Source: Melampsora larici-populina 98AG31 (Eukaryota; Basidiomycota; Pucciniomycetes; Pucciniales; Melampsoraceae). Taken from it: DNA of 64,000 nucleotides. The stretch covers positions 380,502 through 444,501 of the forward strand of contig NW_006768821.1 of the NCBI RefSeq assembly GCF_000204055.1. Reading direction: 5' to 3'. A program made the position numbers and the translations under genes. Below the pieces are notes generated by a model. The model saw only the letters and a program-made list of their open reading frames with translations, did no database searches and was not told where the DNA came from. Below, in pieces: positions 1 to 12,134 of the stretch. Each line of letters begins with the position of its first letter. Position 1 is the stretch's first letter.

Positions 1-213
1 CAAACACGTACTTCGCATTTCTGACTGTATTTTCGAGCTGATCGTCCTGTAATGAGGATCAGCAATTCCCGTGACCAGGACTTCTAAACATTGTCCAGTC
101 ACCTTTACGTTTCCTATATACCTCAACAACATCTTTACTCCGACTTTTCCAACCTAATCACCCTTTCTCTTTATCTCATACTCTTATCTACTCAACACCA
201 TCTCTCATACATC

Positions 214-1191
214 ATGAGCATCGATTCTTCTGTTAGTTTCGGCGTCTATAATACCCCTCCATCAGTATCAGATACCGCTTCTCTAGATCCTCGAGATAGA
301 TCATTAAACGAAGGAATTCTAGTAACTGAAAATTATCTCATCTTGGATTTACTCGGCTCTGGGGGGTTTGCTTCAGTTCACAAGGCTGAATCCAAGCAAG
401 ATCAAGATGTTTATGCAATGAAGGTCATCTCACGTTATCATCAAAAATACGGTCCTCAAGATGAAATGATTATGAATGAAATTGATTTACTCAAAGATCT
501 TCAACATCCTTCAATCATTAGGTATTATGAACACTATCGCACAGATTCACATTATCATCTTATTCTTGAATTAGCAGCTGGTGGAGATCTTAGAAAGAAA
601 CTTCCTTGTTCAGAAGAAGAATCAAAGATTTATGTTATGAATTTAGCTAAAGCAATCGGATACCTTCATCAAAACAACATCATTCATCGCGACCTTAAAC
701 CTGATAACGTCCTCCTCACTTCTGACAATCAAATCAAACTGGCAGACTTTGGACTTGCTACGAGGACTAAGTCTGGATCAGCTACTGGTAATTGTGGAAC
801 GCCTTATGCACGAGCACCGGAAGTGATTAATGGAGGATCTTATACAACATCGATTGATTGGTGGGGTCTTGGAATTATTTTATACGAAATGGTGATGAAC
901 AAACAACCTTTTATGTCAGGTATGTTGTTTATTCCTCAAATTCTTCTTCATTTAAGCCTTACAGTAGCTAATATATCCTTTTGTATTCTAACAGACACTG
1001 TTGACGGACTAAATGATCAAATTAGAAATGCGGAAGTCGAGTTTTCATCATCCGCTTCTCCTCAGTTCTGTTCACTTGTTAGTTTGTTGTTGAAGAAGGA
1101 TCCTAGGGAGCGATTGGATTGTATAGAAAAAGTTTTGGAGCAGGAGTTCTTTAGTGATATGGTCTTTAGTCATCGTATGGGTTTTGATTGA
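214..1191 (+). CDS. AGC-like serine/threonine protein kinase, two exons
   Basis: Predicted 300-residue protein kinase that phosphorylates Ser/Thr on unknown substrates. Exons are 214-919 and 995-1191; the intron starts TCAG|GTATGT, ends AACAG, is 75 nt long and has no stop in frame. The ATG at 214 is chosen because the open frame upstream of it has only a TTG. The glycine loop GSGGFASV is at residues 48-55, the ATP lysine (YAMK) at 70, the C-helix glutamate near 89, HRDLKPDN at 158-165, DFG at 178-180 and APE at 201-203. DWWGLGIILYEM resembles AGC kinases, as does KKDPRERL near the end, but GTPYARAPE is atypical (GTPEYLAPE is usual). There is no regulatory domain beyond a 40-residue Ser-rich N-terminus. 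All catalytic residues are present. Subfamily assignment is tentative. Confidence 0.85.
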   Translation: MSIDSSVSFGVYNTPPSVSDTASLDPRDRSLNEGILVTENYLILDLLGSGGFASVHKAESKQDQDVYAMKVISRYHQKYGPQDEMIMNEIDLLKDLQHPSIIRYYEHYRTDSHYHLILELAAGGDLRKKLPCSEEESKIYVMNLAKAIGYLHQNNIIHRDLKPDNVLLTSDNQIKLADFGLATRTKSGSATGNCGTPYARAPEVINGGSYTTSIDWWGLGIILYEMVMNKQPFMSGMLFIPQILLHLSLTVANISFCILTDTVDGLNDQIRNAEVEFSSSASPQFCSLVSLLLKKDPRERLDCIEKVLEQEFFSDMVFSHRMGFD

Positions 1192-4041
1192 TGTTATTCG
1201 GAATGGACAGTCTCATTTTTTGTAATCTAAGGTATGTTATTTTTTCCTTTTTTTCCTTTTCCTTTTGCTCTTGAACTTTATATTATCTTCACGTCAGGCC
1301 ACTGACGTTCCTTCTTCTTTTACGTCCACTCTTACTAGGTTCTCATATTTTTGGGCTTGTTGGTCGGCGTTTTTTCACTTTTGAGATTCTTGGCTTCTTG
1401 CATGGATAACAATATACATACCTCCACAATACATAACCATGTCGTGTTTATAATGTCCATAAGTCAATACGGTTCAATGCATATCTAGTGTAATTTCAGA
1501 AGGAAGCCTTTAAGAAATTGCGCGCCTGACTGAGTGTTCAGCTTGCCTTTCTCTCCAAAAGATTCTCTCGATTCTACCATGTGTATCTTTGATTCATAAA
1601 ACCTGTAAGCGCCCTGAATAAAACTCGCTTTCTGCCGCACATGAAACTCATTTAGCTTTGAAATAAAATTTCTGAAGTTGAAAGATTGAAATGACTCGAT
1701 ATGTACAACACATATCCCTTCACCAACTCTATTTTTTCTGAAAAATATTTAACTCAGAAACATCATGGAAATCATGTTATGGAAAATGGTAAAGAAAAGC
1801 TTTCCTTTTCTTTTAAGATCAAATTTCACAATCCCATAATTCATACTAATTTTTTTAATAAATAATAAGACAAAGCAAATCATACACTGGTTTAAGGTTT
1901 CTAGCTTTTTAGTATTAAAGATTTTGAAAACTTCATAATAAGTATTGAAATGAATATCTGATGATTGTTTCTTTTGACAAAACTTTCAAAAAAACATGTA
2001 AGATAAAGATCCAACCAAAAAAGATCTTCCAAAAATATATTAACCCAAAAGAGCCCCAGATAAGAAAGAGAAAAACAAGTGAGGATCCCTTAAAAACCAT
2101 CAAAAGAAAGAAACCATATGACCATCTTCAGGAAAAAGTAACAACAAGACAAACATTTTGAGAAAAGAAACTTAAAAAAACCATAATCTTTTAACTTATT
2201 ATGAGTTTGTGATCAACACAACAGTTTCAAAAAATGTATCCCTGACCCTTCAATCATCTTAAATGAACCACTTTTGTTCTCGTAATCATAAACCAACATC
2301 TTCAGCACATAAGAAAATCAAGAATATCATTACAGAAAAAGTAAAGTCAAGAAAAGATCTTTGGACCATTTCCAAAAAAAATAAGAAGTGATGTGAAAAT
2401 CTTAAAATTCTTTAGACCTAGTCCCCTAGGAGCAGTAACCAATAAAGTCAAACCAATTGATGACTTCTCTTTCTCAAAGAATAACCCCAAGATTCCAAGT
2501 ATGAATTAAGATTTGTAGAAAAAGAAGACTTAAGATATGACAACTTTTCCAAAGTAGAAACCTTCAGATCAGTTTCTTTTAATAACCTTATTTGACCAAG
2601 AAAACACCTACAGTCAGATCCCAACAAGACAAAACTTAGTGGTAATACATACCTCATCTTTGTGCAATTTTAATGGTCATACTTTCATACCTTTTGGCTG
2701 TGTTGCGAGATATGGAAGTTGTAGCACTGTGTTTTGCATAAAGTGTTCAACTCTTGCCTACCAGTTGCTGTACTTACTCTTGAAGAAAAATCAGGTAAAC
2801 ATAATCAATCAGTGAAACAATTCAAATACACTTGAAATTCATTTACCTTAATATCTAATAGCCTCCAAGAGACCCAAGGGTTGGGCAAGTCCAGGTGTAT
2901 TCTATCACACCAAGAAGTTTTGGTTCATGTTGGATTTCTGAAAAGGGTTTCAAAAACATGATGAATTGATGCATGAAGTAGAGAAGTTACCTGGTTGCCC
3001 AACAACAATGCTTTATGAGTAGACTCCCATATTTCTTTTCAAGCTCTCGTGAATAGGCTCAAATAAGTCTTGAACATCATGTACATTCTCATACATGTAA
3101 GTATGTAATCATCACCAGAAGTTTCCCACAGTTATGGTCTTTTTTGCTCTTATGATCAATTCAGGGTGTGCCATGGTTGATTGTCTAGATCTTGGATCGT
3201 TCCAAGACCTGGCAATACACCGGGGCAGGATCGTAGCCTGTAGCAGGTAAGGTCAACCTGTAGTTCATCAATAGATAATTTACTCAAGATTCATGCACCT
3301 CAAGTTCAAAAGCACAACTTCAAAAAACCTGAATGATCCAAAAAACTTTCACCGTGATGAAAGAACATCCTTCTTGGCACCTTTTGTTGACTTGTCACTT
3401 TGTCCACAAGAACCTCTTGCAAACAATGCAAAAAAATGCAAAAAAACTTATATTTATATAAAAATATATTTCAACTTTCAAAAAGAAACAAAAAAAAAAG
3501 TATATATATATATATAAGCATTTATAAACCCTTCATTCACAAAAAGAAAAAAAATTAATTAATATTACACACACACACAGAAAAAAAAAACTCTACTATT
3601 TTTTTTTTCATTCATAGAATTGGTATATATGATTTTTTGTGGGTTTTTTTTTCTACTTCTTCTTCTTCTTCTACTACTACTTATTAAAAAATGAAAAGAT
3701 TATAAAGTTCAAGTCAAAGGATAAAAAAAAGGTATATATAGACTATGTAGAACTTGTCAAGGAAAAAGAAAAAGAAGAAGGGAAAGGAAAAGGAAAAGGA
3801 AAGGGAACAAGGAAAGGAAAGATGTATATACAAAATTCAAAAAAAAATTAAAAGTGTAAAAAAGAAAAAGAAAAGTCAATTTTTTGGATATATAGATATA
3901 TATAAAGTATTAACACATAATCTCAAACAAAGAAGAAAAAAGAAAAAAAAAGAAAATCCAGTTTGTTTAAAAAAAAAACACAACAACAGAACAAAAGACA
4001 AAACAAATCTAAAAAAAAAAACTAAAACTTCCAAATGATTC
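1192..4041. other. Intergenic stretch, no gene supported
   Basis: About 2.8 kb between the kinase and the convergent zinc-finger gene. The open frames here are short, Lys-rich or low-complexity and show no known motif. From about 3420 to 4040 the sequence is strongly A-rich on the + strand, with AC, AT and AAAGG-type runs (for example around 3560-3600 and 3770-3830). This probably includes the 3' UTR and downstream sequence of the minus-strand zinc-finger gene. Confidence 0.6.
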
Positions 4042-6334
4042 TCAAACTTTAAATTCAAATCCCACCGAATTCGAAACCGAAGTAGAAAGTTCAGTAGGAG
4101 AAGAAGAAGTCGAACGATTAGGATGACTAAAGGGAGTCAAAAGACACGAAGATTTATCTGAAAGAGCCGAAGCAGGACGATCGATTGATGAAAACCTTTG
4201 ATGATTGGCAGTAGTAGCAGCAGAAGGAATCGATCCATGATGATGTAGATGACTTAAATTAAACTGACTAAGTGAAGCTGATTGATGGTGTTTACTCATC
4301 ACGGGAGCTGATCTTAGTAAGTTCTTGGACGTAGAACTCGTATTTACTGGTCTAAGTCTTTCTAGTCTAGCTTTGATGTTTTCGTTAGGTTTGGTGGTTG
4401 GTGTGGTTGGAATGTTACTTTCGATGTTTAGGCCAGAGGTTCTTTGTTGTAATCTGGAAATTGAGGGTTCGTTCTTGCTCGGGGATTCTACTTGGGGTGA
4501 TCGGTTTCCTGGCTCATTCGAATTGTTGGTGTGTAGGAAACAACATCGTTTTCCATATGGACATGATCCATGTAAACAGAATGTCTGGGAAACAGAAATT
4601 TAAATTAATTCATCATGATGTGAAAAAGTAAAAAGTAGAAGAAACTTACTCGACAAATCTCGGTTTTGAACTTTGGATGACGACTAACAGGTCTTAATTC
4701 ATCTTGACCATGAGCTAAAAAACAATTACCAAAAATAAATAAAACGAAACACACAAACAGAAATTGTAAAAGCACATACCGAATTGACACTTTGTAGAAT
4801 ATCTACAAGTTCCTTTTTCTTCCCAACTACGACAAAGTTCAGTTTTATAAAGATTAGTTTTCTTATTACTCAAAGCCGGACCAAGTGAAAGATGTTGATG
4901 ATCTTCATGTAATGATCTCAACTTGACTAATTTCTGAATCGCATTAGTTAAAGTAGGTTGATTTGAAATCGATTCAGGACTCAAGCCTGGAAAGATTGAA
5001 GATAAGATCGGTAATGGTTGACCTGTGTAGGCCATGGTGATCGCGGCTTGTTGAAGGGATTGGATATCGATGATTTGTTTTTCTAGAAAGCCATTTGGGT
5101 GGTTGTACCCTTTGTGATTAAAAGCATTGGCTTCTCTTGTGAGATCTTGTTCGGCTAATTCGATTTCGGCTTGTAAGTTTTTAATCTTTTGTGCTGATGC
5201 TGGTGGTTGTGAAACTGATTCAGTTGATGGGAATCTAGTTTGGTTGGGTAAAATAGTCAATGACAAATAAGGATTTAATCCTAAACTACTTGGATTGAAT
5301 TGATAGCTATCTAAAACTGATGGTAATCTTGAAAGAGATGGAGTCGAATCAGTTGATTGAGTAGATTGATGTGAAGCCGATCTCGAATGACCTAAATGAT
5401 TTAAACTTCTTAATTGTTCTTGTTGAAGTCTAGAATAGGTTTGTAATAATTGATGTTGTAGGGTAAGTTGATGTGCTTGCCAAGCCTGTAGGTTCATCTG
5501 ATCAAACGAATCAGTTGGATGATGATGGAAACCTGTTTTAAGGTTGGTTGAGGAATGGCTCGTAGGATGAGCTGATTGGGTTGATAACCATGGGTTTCTA
5601 GGCTCGAATTCATTTTCTTTGATCATAGATTCTTTGGAGATTGGAGTTGAGAATGTACGAATCGGTAACTTGTGTTGACGATGATCAGATTTGAACTTGG
5701 AATCCAGTTGAGTTGGAGTAGGTTCACCTCTGGATGAAGTAGTCGATGATGAATCGGTTTCAGTTGAAAGACTACTCAAGTTAGTATGAAGACTTGAATC
5801 TGAATGATGACTATAACGTTTTGGTTTACTAGCAACACGTTGTTGTTGATGATGATGAGTCAAAGCAGTCGGAGTAGTAGCATTACTGATCTTACTATCA
5901 TCGTTGTTGTCATCTAGAATGTTTAACATTGATAAATCAAATGCAACTGAATCTGAAATAGATTTCTGATGTCTGGTTGGATTCACAGGACTGGTAGGAC
6001 CAGAGTGAGATTTGTTAAGGATTGGAGATCGTGACTGTTGTTGATTTTGAAGAAAAAGTAAAATCGAATGAACGAAAAGAAAAAAAAAGAAAAGGTAATT
6101 TTCAATTAGAATATTATATTTCTTGGAATTGATAGATTGAATGAGAAGAATGTGAATGGTCAAGAAGGGTAAACTAGTTTGAATCGTCTTTGGTAATCAG
6201 AAACAAGTTTGAAGTGACCTTCACTGTTTGTTTTTTTTTGAATTGATGATGATGAGGAAGTGAATGAAGAAAAAGATAAAAACAGATGAAACCAAAAAGT
6301 GATGAAAGACACTAACCTGAGCTGGTGAATGCAT
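4042..6334 (-). CDS. TTP/Cth1-Cth2-type tandem CCCH zinc-finger RNA-binding protein, four exons
   Basis: Predicted 626-residue protein. Exons, read on the minus strand, are 6334-6317, 6034-4780, 4714-4650 and 4584-4042; all junctions are GT-AG and phases agree. Finger 1 is C407-x8-C416-x5-C422-x3-H426, preceded by YKTELC; finger 2 is C445-x8-C454-x5-C460-x3-H464, preceded by KFKTEIC. This spacing and the (Y/F)KTE(L/I)C lead-in define the tristetraprolin/Cth family, which binds AU-rich elements in mRNA 3' UTRs and promotes decay. Each finger is split by an intron: one after CQF in finger 1 and one after TEICR in finger 2. The long N-terminal part is Ser/Gln/His-rich and probably disordered; the C-terminal tail is also Ser/His-rich. 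The start is chosen because the tiny first exon encodes ATG plus five codons and splices in frame into the large exon; the ATG at 6163 lies in the intron and gives a spurious hydrophobic leader. The first exon is the least certain part. Confidence 0.87.
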
Positions 6335-8224
6335 TGATGGTTATTTTTAAAGTTTATATAAGTTTTTAAAGGAAACTTTTGAAGATTAAAGGAGAGATAC
6401 GAAGCAAAAGAAGAAGATCAAAAGGTTTGATTAGTTCCGATTCTCTAGACTTTAAATGGTATGCTACGGTAGAATTCAAACACAGTTGACATTGACAGTT
6501 CTTGATGGATCAAGTGAACTCACAATTTGATAAAAATAAAGAAATCTTATTAGTATGTCTATCCTATTCTAAAGAAACTCATTCAACTGTCAGTCAGTCA
6601 ATTCATAATAAAATCACATCACCTATCATTCAAAACTCACCAAATCAAATCAAATCAAATCAAATCAAATCAAATCAAATCAAATAACGATTCTCTAAAA
6701 TCCCTTCACTTGAATCGACCAAAAAAAAAGAAAAGGATGGGTAAAAAAAACTAAGAAGAAGGAATACTCTAAATATAAACGATGTGAATCTCAAGCTTGT
6801 GTAGAATTAAACTAAAACAAAAAAGATAATCAGAACTAAAACTAGAACCGATTCAAAACAAGAACAAAAAAACAGATCACTAGATGATTGTAAGTTTGAT
6901 GGTGTTGGTCCGATTGATATGAAGGGTAAGAGTTTTCACTCTGATATATTTACTTATAAAAGGTTTATTGGGATAAAGAAGAATTAAAAATCGAAAAAAA
7001 AAAAAATCAAAGAAAAAAGAATATAATTGTATACAGATAATGAAAATAGAATGACTATATATTTTTGGGTAATAAAGAAAAAAAAGTAAAAAAGGATTAT
7101 ATATATATATGTGTGTATTGGGGAAATAGAAGGATGAAGGATAAGAAGGTATGGTAGGAAGATCGAAGAGGAGGAGGGTTTATAAACCAAATTTTCCGAT
7201 TGGTTCAATGAGAACTTCTGAACACTTCAGGGAAAACTAAAGAGGTTGTTTTGGGTATGAGCGTGTGTAAGTGTGTGAGCGTGTAGTGAATCTTTCGTTC
7301 TTCTTCGATTTTGTTGTTAAGACCAAGTAACTGAAGAATGTTTTTGTTAATAAAATCTAGATATAGCAAAAAAAAATAATTCGAGGGTTTCTTTAGGTGG
7401 ATGAAGTTTTGGTGGGTTGTGAAATTAAAAAAATGTTGACTATCAAGGCGAAGAGAACAAAGAAGAAGGAGTGATGAGAATGAAGGCTTTTTCTTAAATC
7501 ATCATCGACGTACGAAAAGCAAGAAAAAAAAAATTAATTCACAATTTCACAATTTTCGATGCTACAGACACCAATAGAATTGGTTACCAAGTCTCCAGGT
7601 AAACGAGAAGGAAGGGTAAGTAGGTAGGTAGGTAACCTTCTTCTTCGCTTTCTTCTTCTGATGATTTCTTTGGTCTCTTTGCTCTAAGAAACGTGGTAAA
7701 AACGTGTTGTTGTTTTTCTCCAAGGAAGCTTAATTTAGTTTAGTTTTAATTCACTTGGGAACGAAGGAAATCCTGTGGTGGGTTGTTGAGGGTTTTTTTA
7801 GTATCAGTAACTGAGCAGGCTTCGATTTTTATATAAATCCACAACTACCAATCAAATCAAATCTCAACATCTTTCCTCTAAAAAAGCCTTTTAAGTTGTT
7901 TGGTCGCTAGTGTAGTTGATAGTTGGTAGTTGGTAGTTGGTGGTCTTGGTTGAGTGGGTTATCGAATTGGGTTGGAAATCTTTCTACTTTCGTCGACGAT
8001 TCTTGGGTTAATCCTGTCTCCATCGTCCTGCGTGATCCACAGTGCACTTAAAGCACTACGTAGGTAGCCTTTGGAATCGAGACTCTTGATGATTTAAAAT
8101 GAACTTTTTTTTTCATCGACGTCGATTAAACTAATTTCATCACTCTCTCTCTCTTCACTCTCTCTCTCATTTCACATTTTCACATTCACACACCGTTTGT
8201 CAAACTTTTTACATCTCTCTCTCT
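6335..8224. other. Upstream region of the CCCH gene, no gene seen
   Basis: No coding region is recognisable. The stretch holds poly-purine and poly-pyrimidine tracts, a CAAAT microsatellite (6641-6685) and CT-rich runs at about 8140-8240. It probably contains the promoter and 5' UTR of the minus-strand zinc-finger gene. Confidence 0.5.
6641..6685 (+). repeat. CAAAT microsatellite, nine units
   Basis: Nine perfect tandem copies of the pentamer CAAAT, upstream of the zinc-finger gene start. Confidence 0.97.
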
Positions 8225-8976
8225 CTCTTTCTTTCTCGGTGATTTGAAATTCATTTCATTTCATGACGCGTGCGTCTTCATGTTCAAAACTTTGTCTTTT
8301 GGTCGATATGTAATTTTCAATGGTTTTTTTGTTTGATACTTCTTGAAAAACGCCGACTGTATTTTTGAAGTTACTTGAGTTTTTTTAACCATTAGGTTGA
8401 TAAGGTAAGGTAGTCAAGTTTGGTACACTTTGTCTTTTTTTCATCTAAAACCATTTGTTTAAGTTGATGTGTGTACATATCTATACTAAGGGGGCTCAAG
8501 TCGAAATTTTTGCGGCCTTTTCTTAAAAAATTGGGGAAAGTTTTTTACGGTACCGTGCTGTAAAAACTTTTCCCAATTCGTAAAAAAGGGCCATAAAAAT
8601 TTCTTTCGGATCTCCTTCTGAGCAGCAGATTTACGCAAATTTGCGTAAATTTGCTGCTCAAAAAAATTTGGGATGTTGTATAACTTTTCCCAATTGCATA
8701 AAATTTTGCGTAAATTTTATGCAATTGGGAAAAGTTTTTTACCATAAAAGTAGTAAAATATTTTGACTTGAGCCCCCCTACTATCATTTCCGCTTTTTTT
8801 CTTTTACAACATAGCTCTTCTTTAAACCTTCTTGGTTTTGGTTTTTTGGTTTAAAACCTCACCTCTGTGTACTCTGTGTATGTACGGCCTTCAAAGCACT
8901 ACAGTCAAAACTCTCTAAAGCCATACCACAACCCTTTTAATCCATACCTGTATGAGTTTCCATAAAAACCCTCTCA
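8225..8976 (+). repeat. Dispersed repeat A, left part
   Basis: This stretch, continued at 12135-12360 beyond the Harbinger insertion, matches 35735-36408 in inverted orientation. Shared landmarks are TGAAATTCATTTCATTTCATG, the ATTTTTGAAG block, and CAGTCAAAACTCTCTAAAGC. The copy here carries two insertions absent from the other copy: the hairpin MITE at 8489-8778 and the Harbinger element at 8977-12134. The family of repeat A is not recognised. Part of it resembles the CAGTCAAACCC terminus of the element at 62379-63104. Confidence 0.8.
8489..8778. mobile_element. Hairpin-rich MITE with AGGGGGCTCAAGTC termini
   Basis: About 290 bp bounded by AGGGGGCTCAAGTC on the left and GACTTGAGCCCCCC on the right. 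The flanks carry TACTA on both sides, read as the target duplication; the unoccupied copy of repeat A near 36140 reads through without the insert. Inside are three successive long hairpins, centred near 8555, 8645 and 8710, the middle one with arms starting GAGCAGCAGATTTACGCAAA. There is no transposase; an 80-codon open frame on the minus strand is a by-product of the palindromes. Confidence 0.85.
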
Positions 8977-9194
8977 GAGCACCCGCACTCGTTTGTGGTA
9001 CGTTTCGGTAACTTTTGTGGTACCGACCTGTACGGTAAGTCAAAATTTACTAATTATGTACAATTATCACACTCGTGTCCAGTATCTGCCATGTATCATT
9101 AGTTACTTCACATATACTGTACAAAACCCACAGTGGTGAAAAGTTTGTAAATTTGTAAACACAGAAGTAAGACTAGTAAATTTTGCGATTCAGA

Positions 9195-10606
9195 ATGCCA
9201 GAAAGCACATTTTTCTCAAGACACCTCAAAAGAACAAGAGAATTTTTCAGGGAGGAGCTTGCACAGTGGAGTCAAGATTCAAGTTCAGATGATAATTCAG
9301 ATCAAGACAATGAAAATGAATGACCAAAGAAAAAAATGGTACATAGGGATAGAGAAGCAGCAGATGCCCAACTTTTTGCCGACTACCTCTCCCCAAACCC
9401 AGCATATGACGAAGAGACTTTTCAACGAAGATTTCGAATGCCACGTGATATGTTTGTTGATATTTGCACTAAGCTAGTTCAGCATGATAGATACTGGGAA
9501 CAAAGACGTGTGAGGTTTCAATTTTTTTTATCTTTCCAATATTCAAGTTTAAATATTCAAGTTTTTGATTAGGATTGCACGGGACGATTAGGCCTTTCAA
9601 CAGAGCAGAAGGTCACTTCAGCTCTCCGCCAGCTTGCTTATGGTATACCTGCTGATGCTACAGACGAGTATCTGAAGTTGGGTGAAAGTACAGCTCTCAA
9701 AGCTTTGAAAAAGTTCTGCTCAGCAATAATTGAAATTTATGGCCCTGAATTTTTGAGACCTCCAACAAAGGAAGAGTTGGAAACCATCACGAAGGAATAC
9801 GAGATACGAGGTTTCCCTGGTTGTAAAGGATCTATAGATGGGATGCATTGGTCTTGGAAAAACTGTCCATCTGCATGGGCAGGACGGTATCAAGGAAAAG
9901 AAAAATCACCGAGTATAGTACTTGAAGCTGTTGCTTCAGAAAGCTGCAGGATTTGGCATGCTTATTTTGGAGCACCCGGCTCTTTGAATGATATTAATAT
10001 ACTTAATCAAAGTCCTTTATTTGACAGATTTCTTGCTGGTATTTATATCTCTGTTCTTGAATATAAAGTGAGAGTGATATTGACATCAATTCCTTTCATG
10101 ATTACACAGGTACAGATGACAATATTCATTTTACTGTGAATGGAAATGAATATAAGCGCGGATATTACCTGGCAGATGGGATCTACCCCTCATGGCCGGT
10201 GCTTGTCAAATCAATTCGACATCCTGGCGATGATGCAACTGCTTACTTTGCCCTCAGACAAGAATCTGCTAGGAAAGATATCGAAAGAACATTTGGTATT
10301 CTTCAAGCTCGGTGGGAAATAATCAAACAGCCTGGTCGGCTATGGAAGATGTGTGATATCAGGAAAGTTATGTATTGTTGTATTGTGCTACACAACATGG
10401 TGGTTGAAGCAAGGCTCGAGAAAGACCCTATTGTTTCCGACTACGACAGCAGTTCACAGGTGGTTCCCAACGTCCGAGATCCACGTCTCGCCCCATCACT
10501 TACAACTTTCATCGAGGCATCTCAAGAACTTCATGATAGCGAGATTCACTTAAGATTGACCCGCGATCTGATCACAGCAGGATGGATGAAAAGAGGAGGG
10601 TTATGA
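9195..10606 (+). pseudogene. PIF/Harbinger DDE transposase, one in-frame stop
   Basis: DDE_Tnp_4-type transposase that would cut and join the Harbinger ends. Exons are 9195-9509, 9573-10038 and 10110-10606, all GT-AG with matching phases, for 425 codons. Catalytic residues appear in CKGSIDGMHW (D194), YYLADGIYP (D283) and DIERTFGI (E319). The N-terminal half has the RFRMPRDMF and DRYWEQRR motifs, and exon 2 has GLSTEQKVTSALRQLAYGIP, all typical of the family. A TGA at 9321-9323, after the acidic NDNE-type stretch, interrupts the frame where a CGA arginine codon would be plausible. Translation could restart at the Met five codons further on (MVHRDREAAD), leaving nearly the whole domain, so activity cannot be excluded. 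Confidence 0.92.
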
Positions 10607-11002
10607 ATCATATTCATAAACCTATTGGTAAATGATTTTCACAAGTCTCACAAGTCTCTTTGATACTCTGTCAATTGTGTTAACATGTATGCAATTACTG
10701 CCTTGCCTCTAGCTTCTGAGTTATGCGTCGCGTTGATCTCAATGTCCGAAGCATTCAGGAAGGCAGTTTGCACACACATTGACACAACCTTCAAAGCAAC
10801 AAATAGACTAGGCTTGAAATCATTCGGTAAAGAAAAAAAAGGAGAAAGTCTTAATACATGTTGTAAGCGAATTCATAGTTGTGATGATAGATCTAGTGAA
10901 GGAATTCAAAAGTGAGATATCTATTTGTTGAGAATTTGAAATAGAAAAAGCTTCATCAACCCGCATGAAGAGAATTAAGAAAAAGAAGAGCCAGCTTACC
11001 TA

Positions 11003-11880
11003 TCAAGCATCAGAGCCTTCAGCTTCCATCTTCTCGTATTTGAGAAGGATTTGAGCCTTCATCCTCCTCAAAGCTTTTCTAGCCACCTCGCTTTTGATGG
11101 TACTTTCATCTCGTTCTAGAATTTCAATCTCTTTTGCCATCATCTCAGGACCCATCATTTCTTGGGTAAGTCGATTTGCTTCTTCCAGAGCAGATACTCT
11201 TCTTGAGTTGATATCACGTTCTTCTGCTTTGATTTCGGCTAATTTATCTTTCTCAATAGCCTCTTCACGCTTAGCCTCACTCAATCGCATCCGTTTTGAT
11301 TTTTTCTTTCCTAAAGGTCGAACCAGACTAGAAGGGCGTTCGGAATCGGTTGGTGGTGCTGAACTACTGATAGCCACCGCTGAGGAGGGAGGAAATGGAG
11401 CTGGTTCTGGTACAATCCACTTCGGTTCCGATCGTAAAACTTCCCACGCGAGTTCGCTCTGGAACTCGCGTTTCTTGCTATCCTCCGAAGTATACAACAC
11501 TTTCGCATCTCGCATGATATCGAGGAGATTACTACCGCTTCGGGGAGCTCGTTCGATTTTAGCGTAGCAACTAGAAAACTTAAGTGTGGAGGTTCGGAGA
11601 GAGTTCCAGCTTCAAGAAACAACAATGAGCCATTGTATACGACTTAGTAGACAACATACTCAACTCACCAGGTTTGGACTTGCTCCCAATCACGTTGATG
11701 GAGGTCAATCTTTGAGTTGAAGTGATTCGCAACCTTCTTGAAGAACATCTTGGAGGATTGATTAGTTCCTATCTCCGGTTCGGAAGAGACATGTATCCAA
11801 GACATGGCCAATTGCTGCTCTTCTTTTGGTGTCCAGTTCGGAGCGCGTGGCTTGCGAGATTTCGATTCTTTGGGTTCCAT
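11003..11880 (-). CDS. Harbinger-associated Myb/SANT-like protein with NAM-like C-terminus
   Basis: Predicted 272-residue accessory protein of the Harbinger element. In the superfamily this partner binds the element ends and helps transposase entry into the nucleus. Exons are 11880-11669 and 11609-11003, with donor TG|GTGAGT and acceptor GAAG|CTGG. The N-terminus (residues 10-70) has the trihelix-like pattern NWTPKEEQQLAMSW, then VANHFNSKIDLHQRDWEQVQ and, across the intron, CWNSLRTSTLKFSSCY. The C-terminal half is a charged predicted coiled coil (KAEERDINSRRVSALEEANR) ending RRMKAQILLKYEKMEAEG, like NAM-associated domains. No stop or frameshift is visible, unlike its transposase partner. Confidence 0.87.
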
Positions 11881-12134
11881 CGGTCAGATTGTGGTGTGTA
11901 TGAATATTGTTGAGTGAGATGGAAGTTGATTCGAGTCGGAAAGCTACCGGACCCGAGTAGTTACTTGAGATAAAGTACGAGGTAGGCTATGATTATATTT
12001 ACTTCTGTCTTACTTCAAATCAACCTTAAAATTATGTACCGCGGGTCTACTTTGCTCCCGGTGTGGAATAAGCCCCGCGGTTGCAGTAAATTTACACTTA
12101 CCGCACTCGATTTGCCGCACGAGTGCGGATGCTC

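Larger units (their letters stand above)
8977..12134. mobile_element. PIF/Harbinger transposon, full length, TSD TCA
   Basis: The 3158-bp element starts GAGCACCCGCACTCGT and ends with the inverted form of GAGCATCCGCACTCGT. It is flanked by TCA at 8974-8976 and 12135-12137; a 3-bp duplication is diagnostic for PIF/Harbinger. The unoccupied relative at 35949-35951 (minus strand) has a single TCA joining the same flanks. It carries the two genes typical of the superfamily, a DDE transposase (+) and a Myb/SANT-like protein (-), convergently arranged. Confidence 0.95.

Noticed and set aside
91..213. N-terminal extension of the kinase upstream of 214
   Set aside because: The extended frame has no ATG before 214; it starts at a TTG, and the translated leader is hydrophobic chance sequence from the 5' UTR.
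6040..6163. ATG at 6163 as start of the zinc-finger protein
   Set aside because: It lies inside the inferred first intron; the leader it encodes is Phe/Leu-rich from poly-pyrimidine tract DNA and a well-placed acceptor follows at 6035.
8545..8787. 80-codon minus-strand frame
   Set aside because: It is produced by the hairpins of the MITE at 8489-8778.
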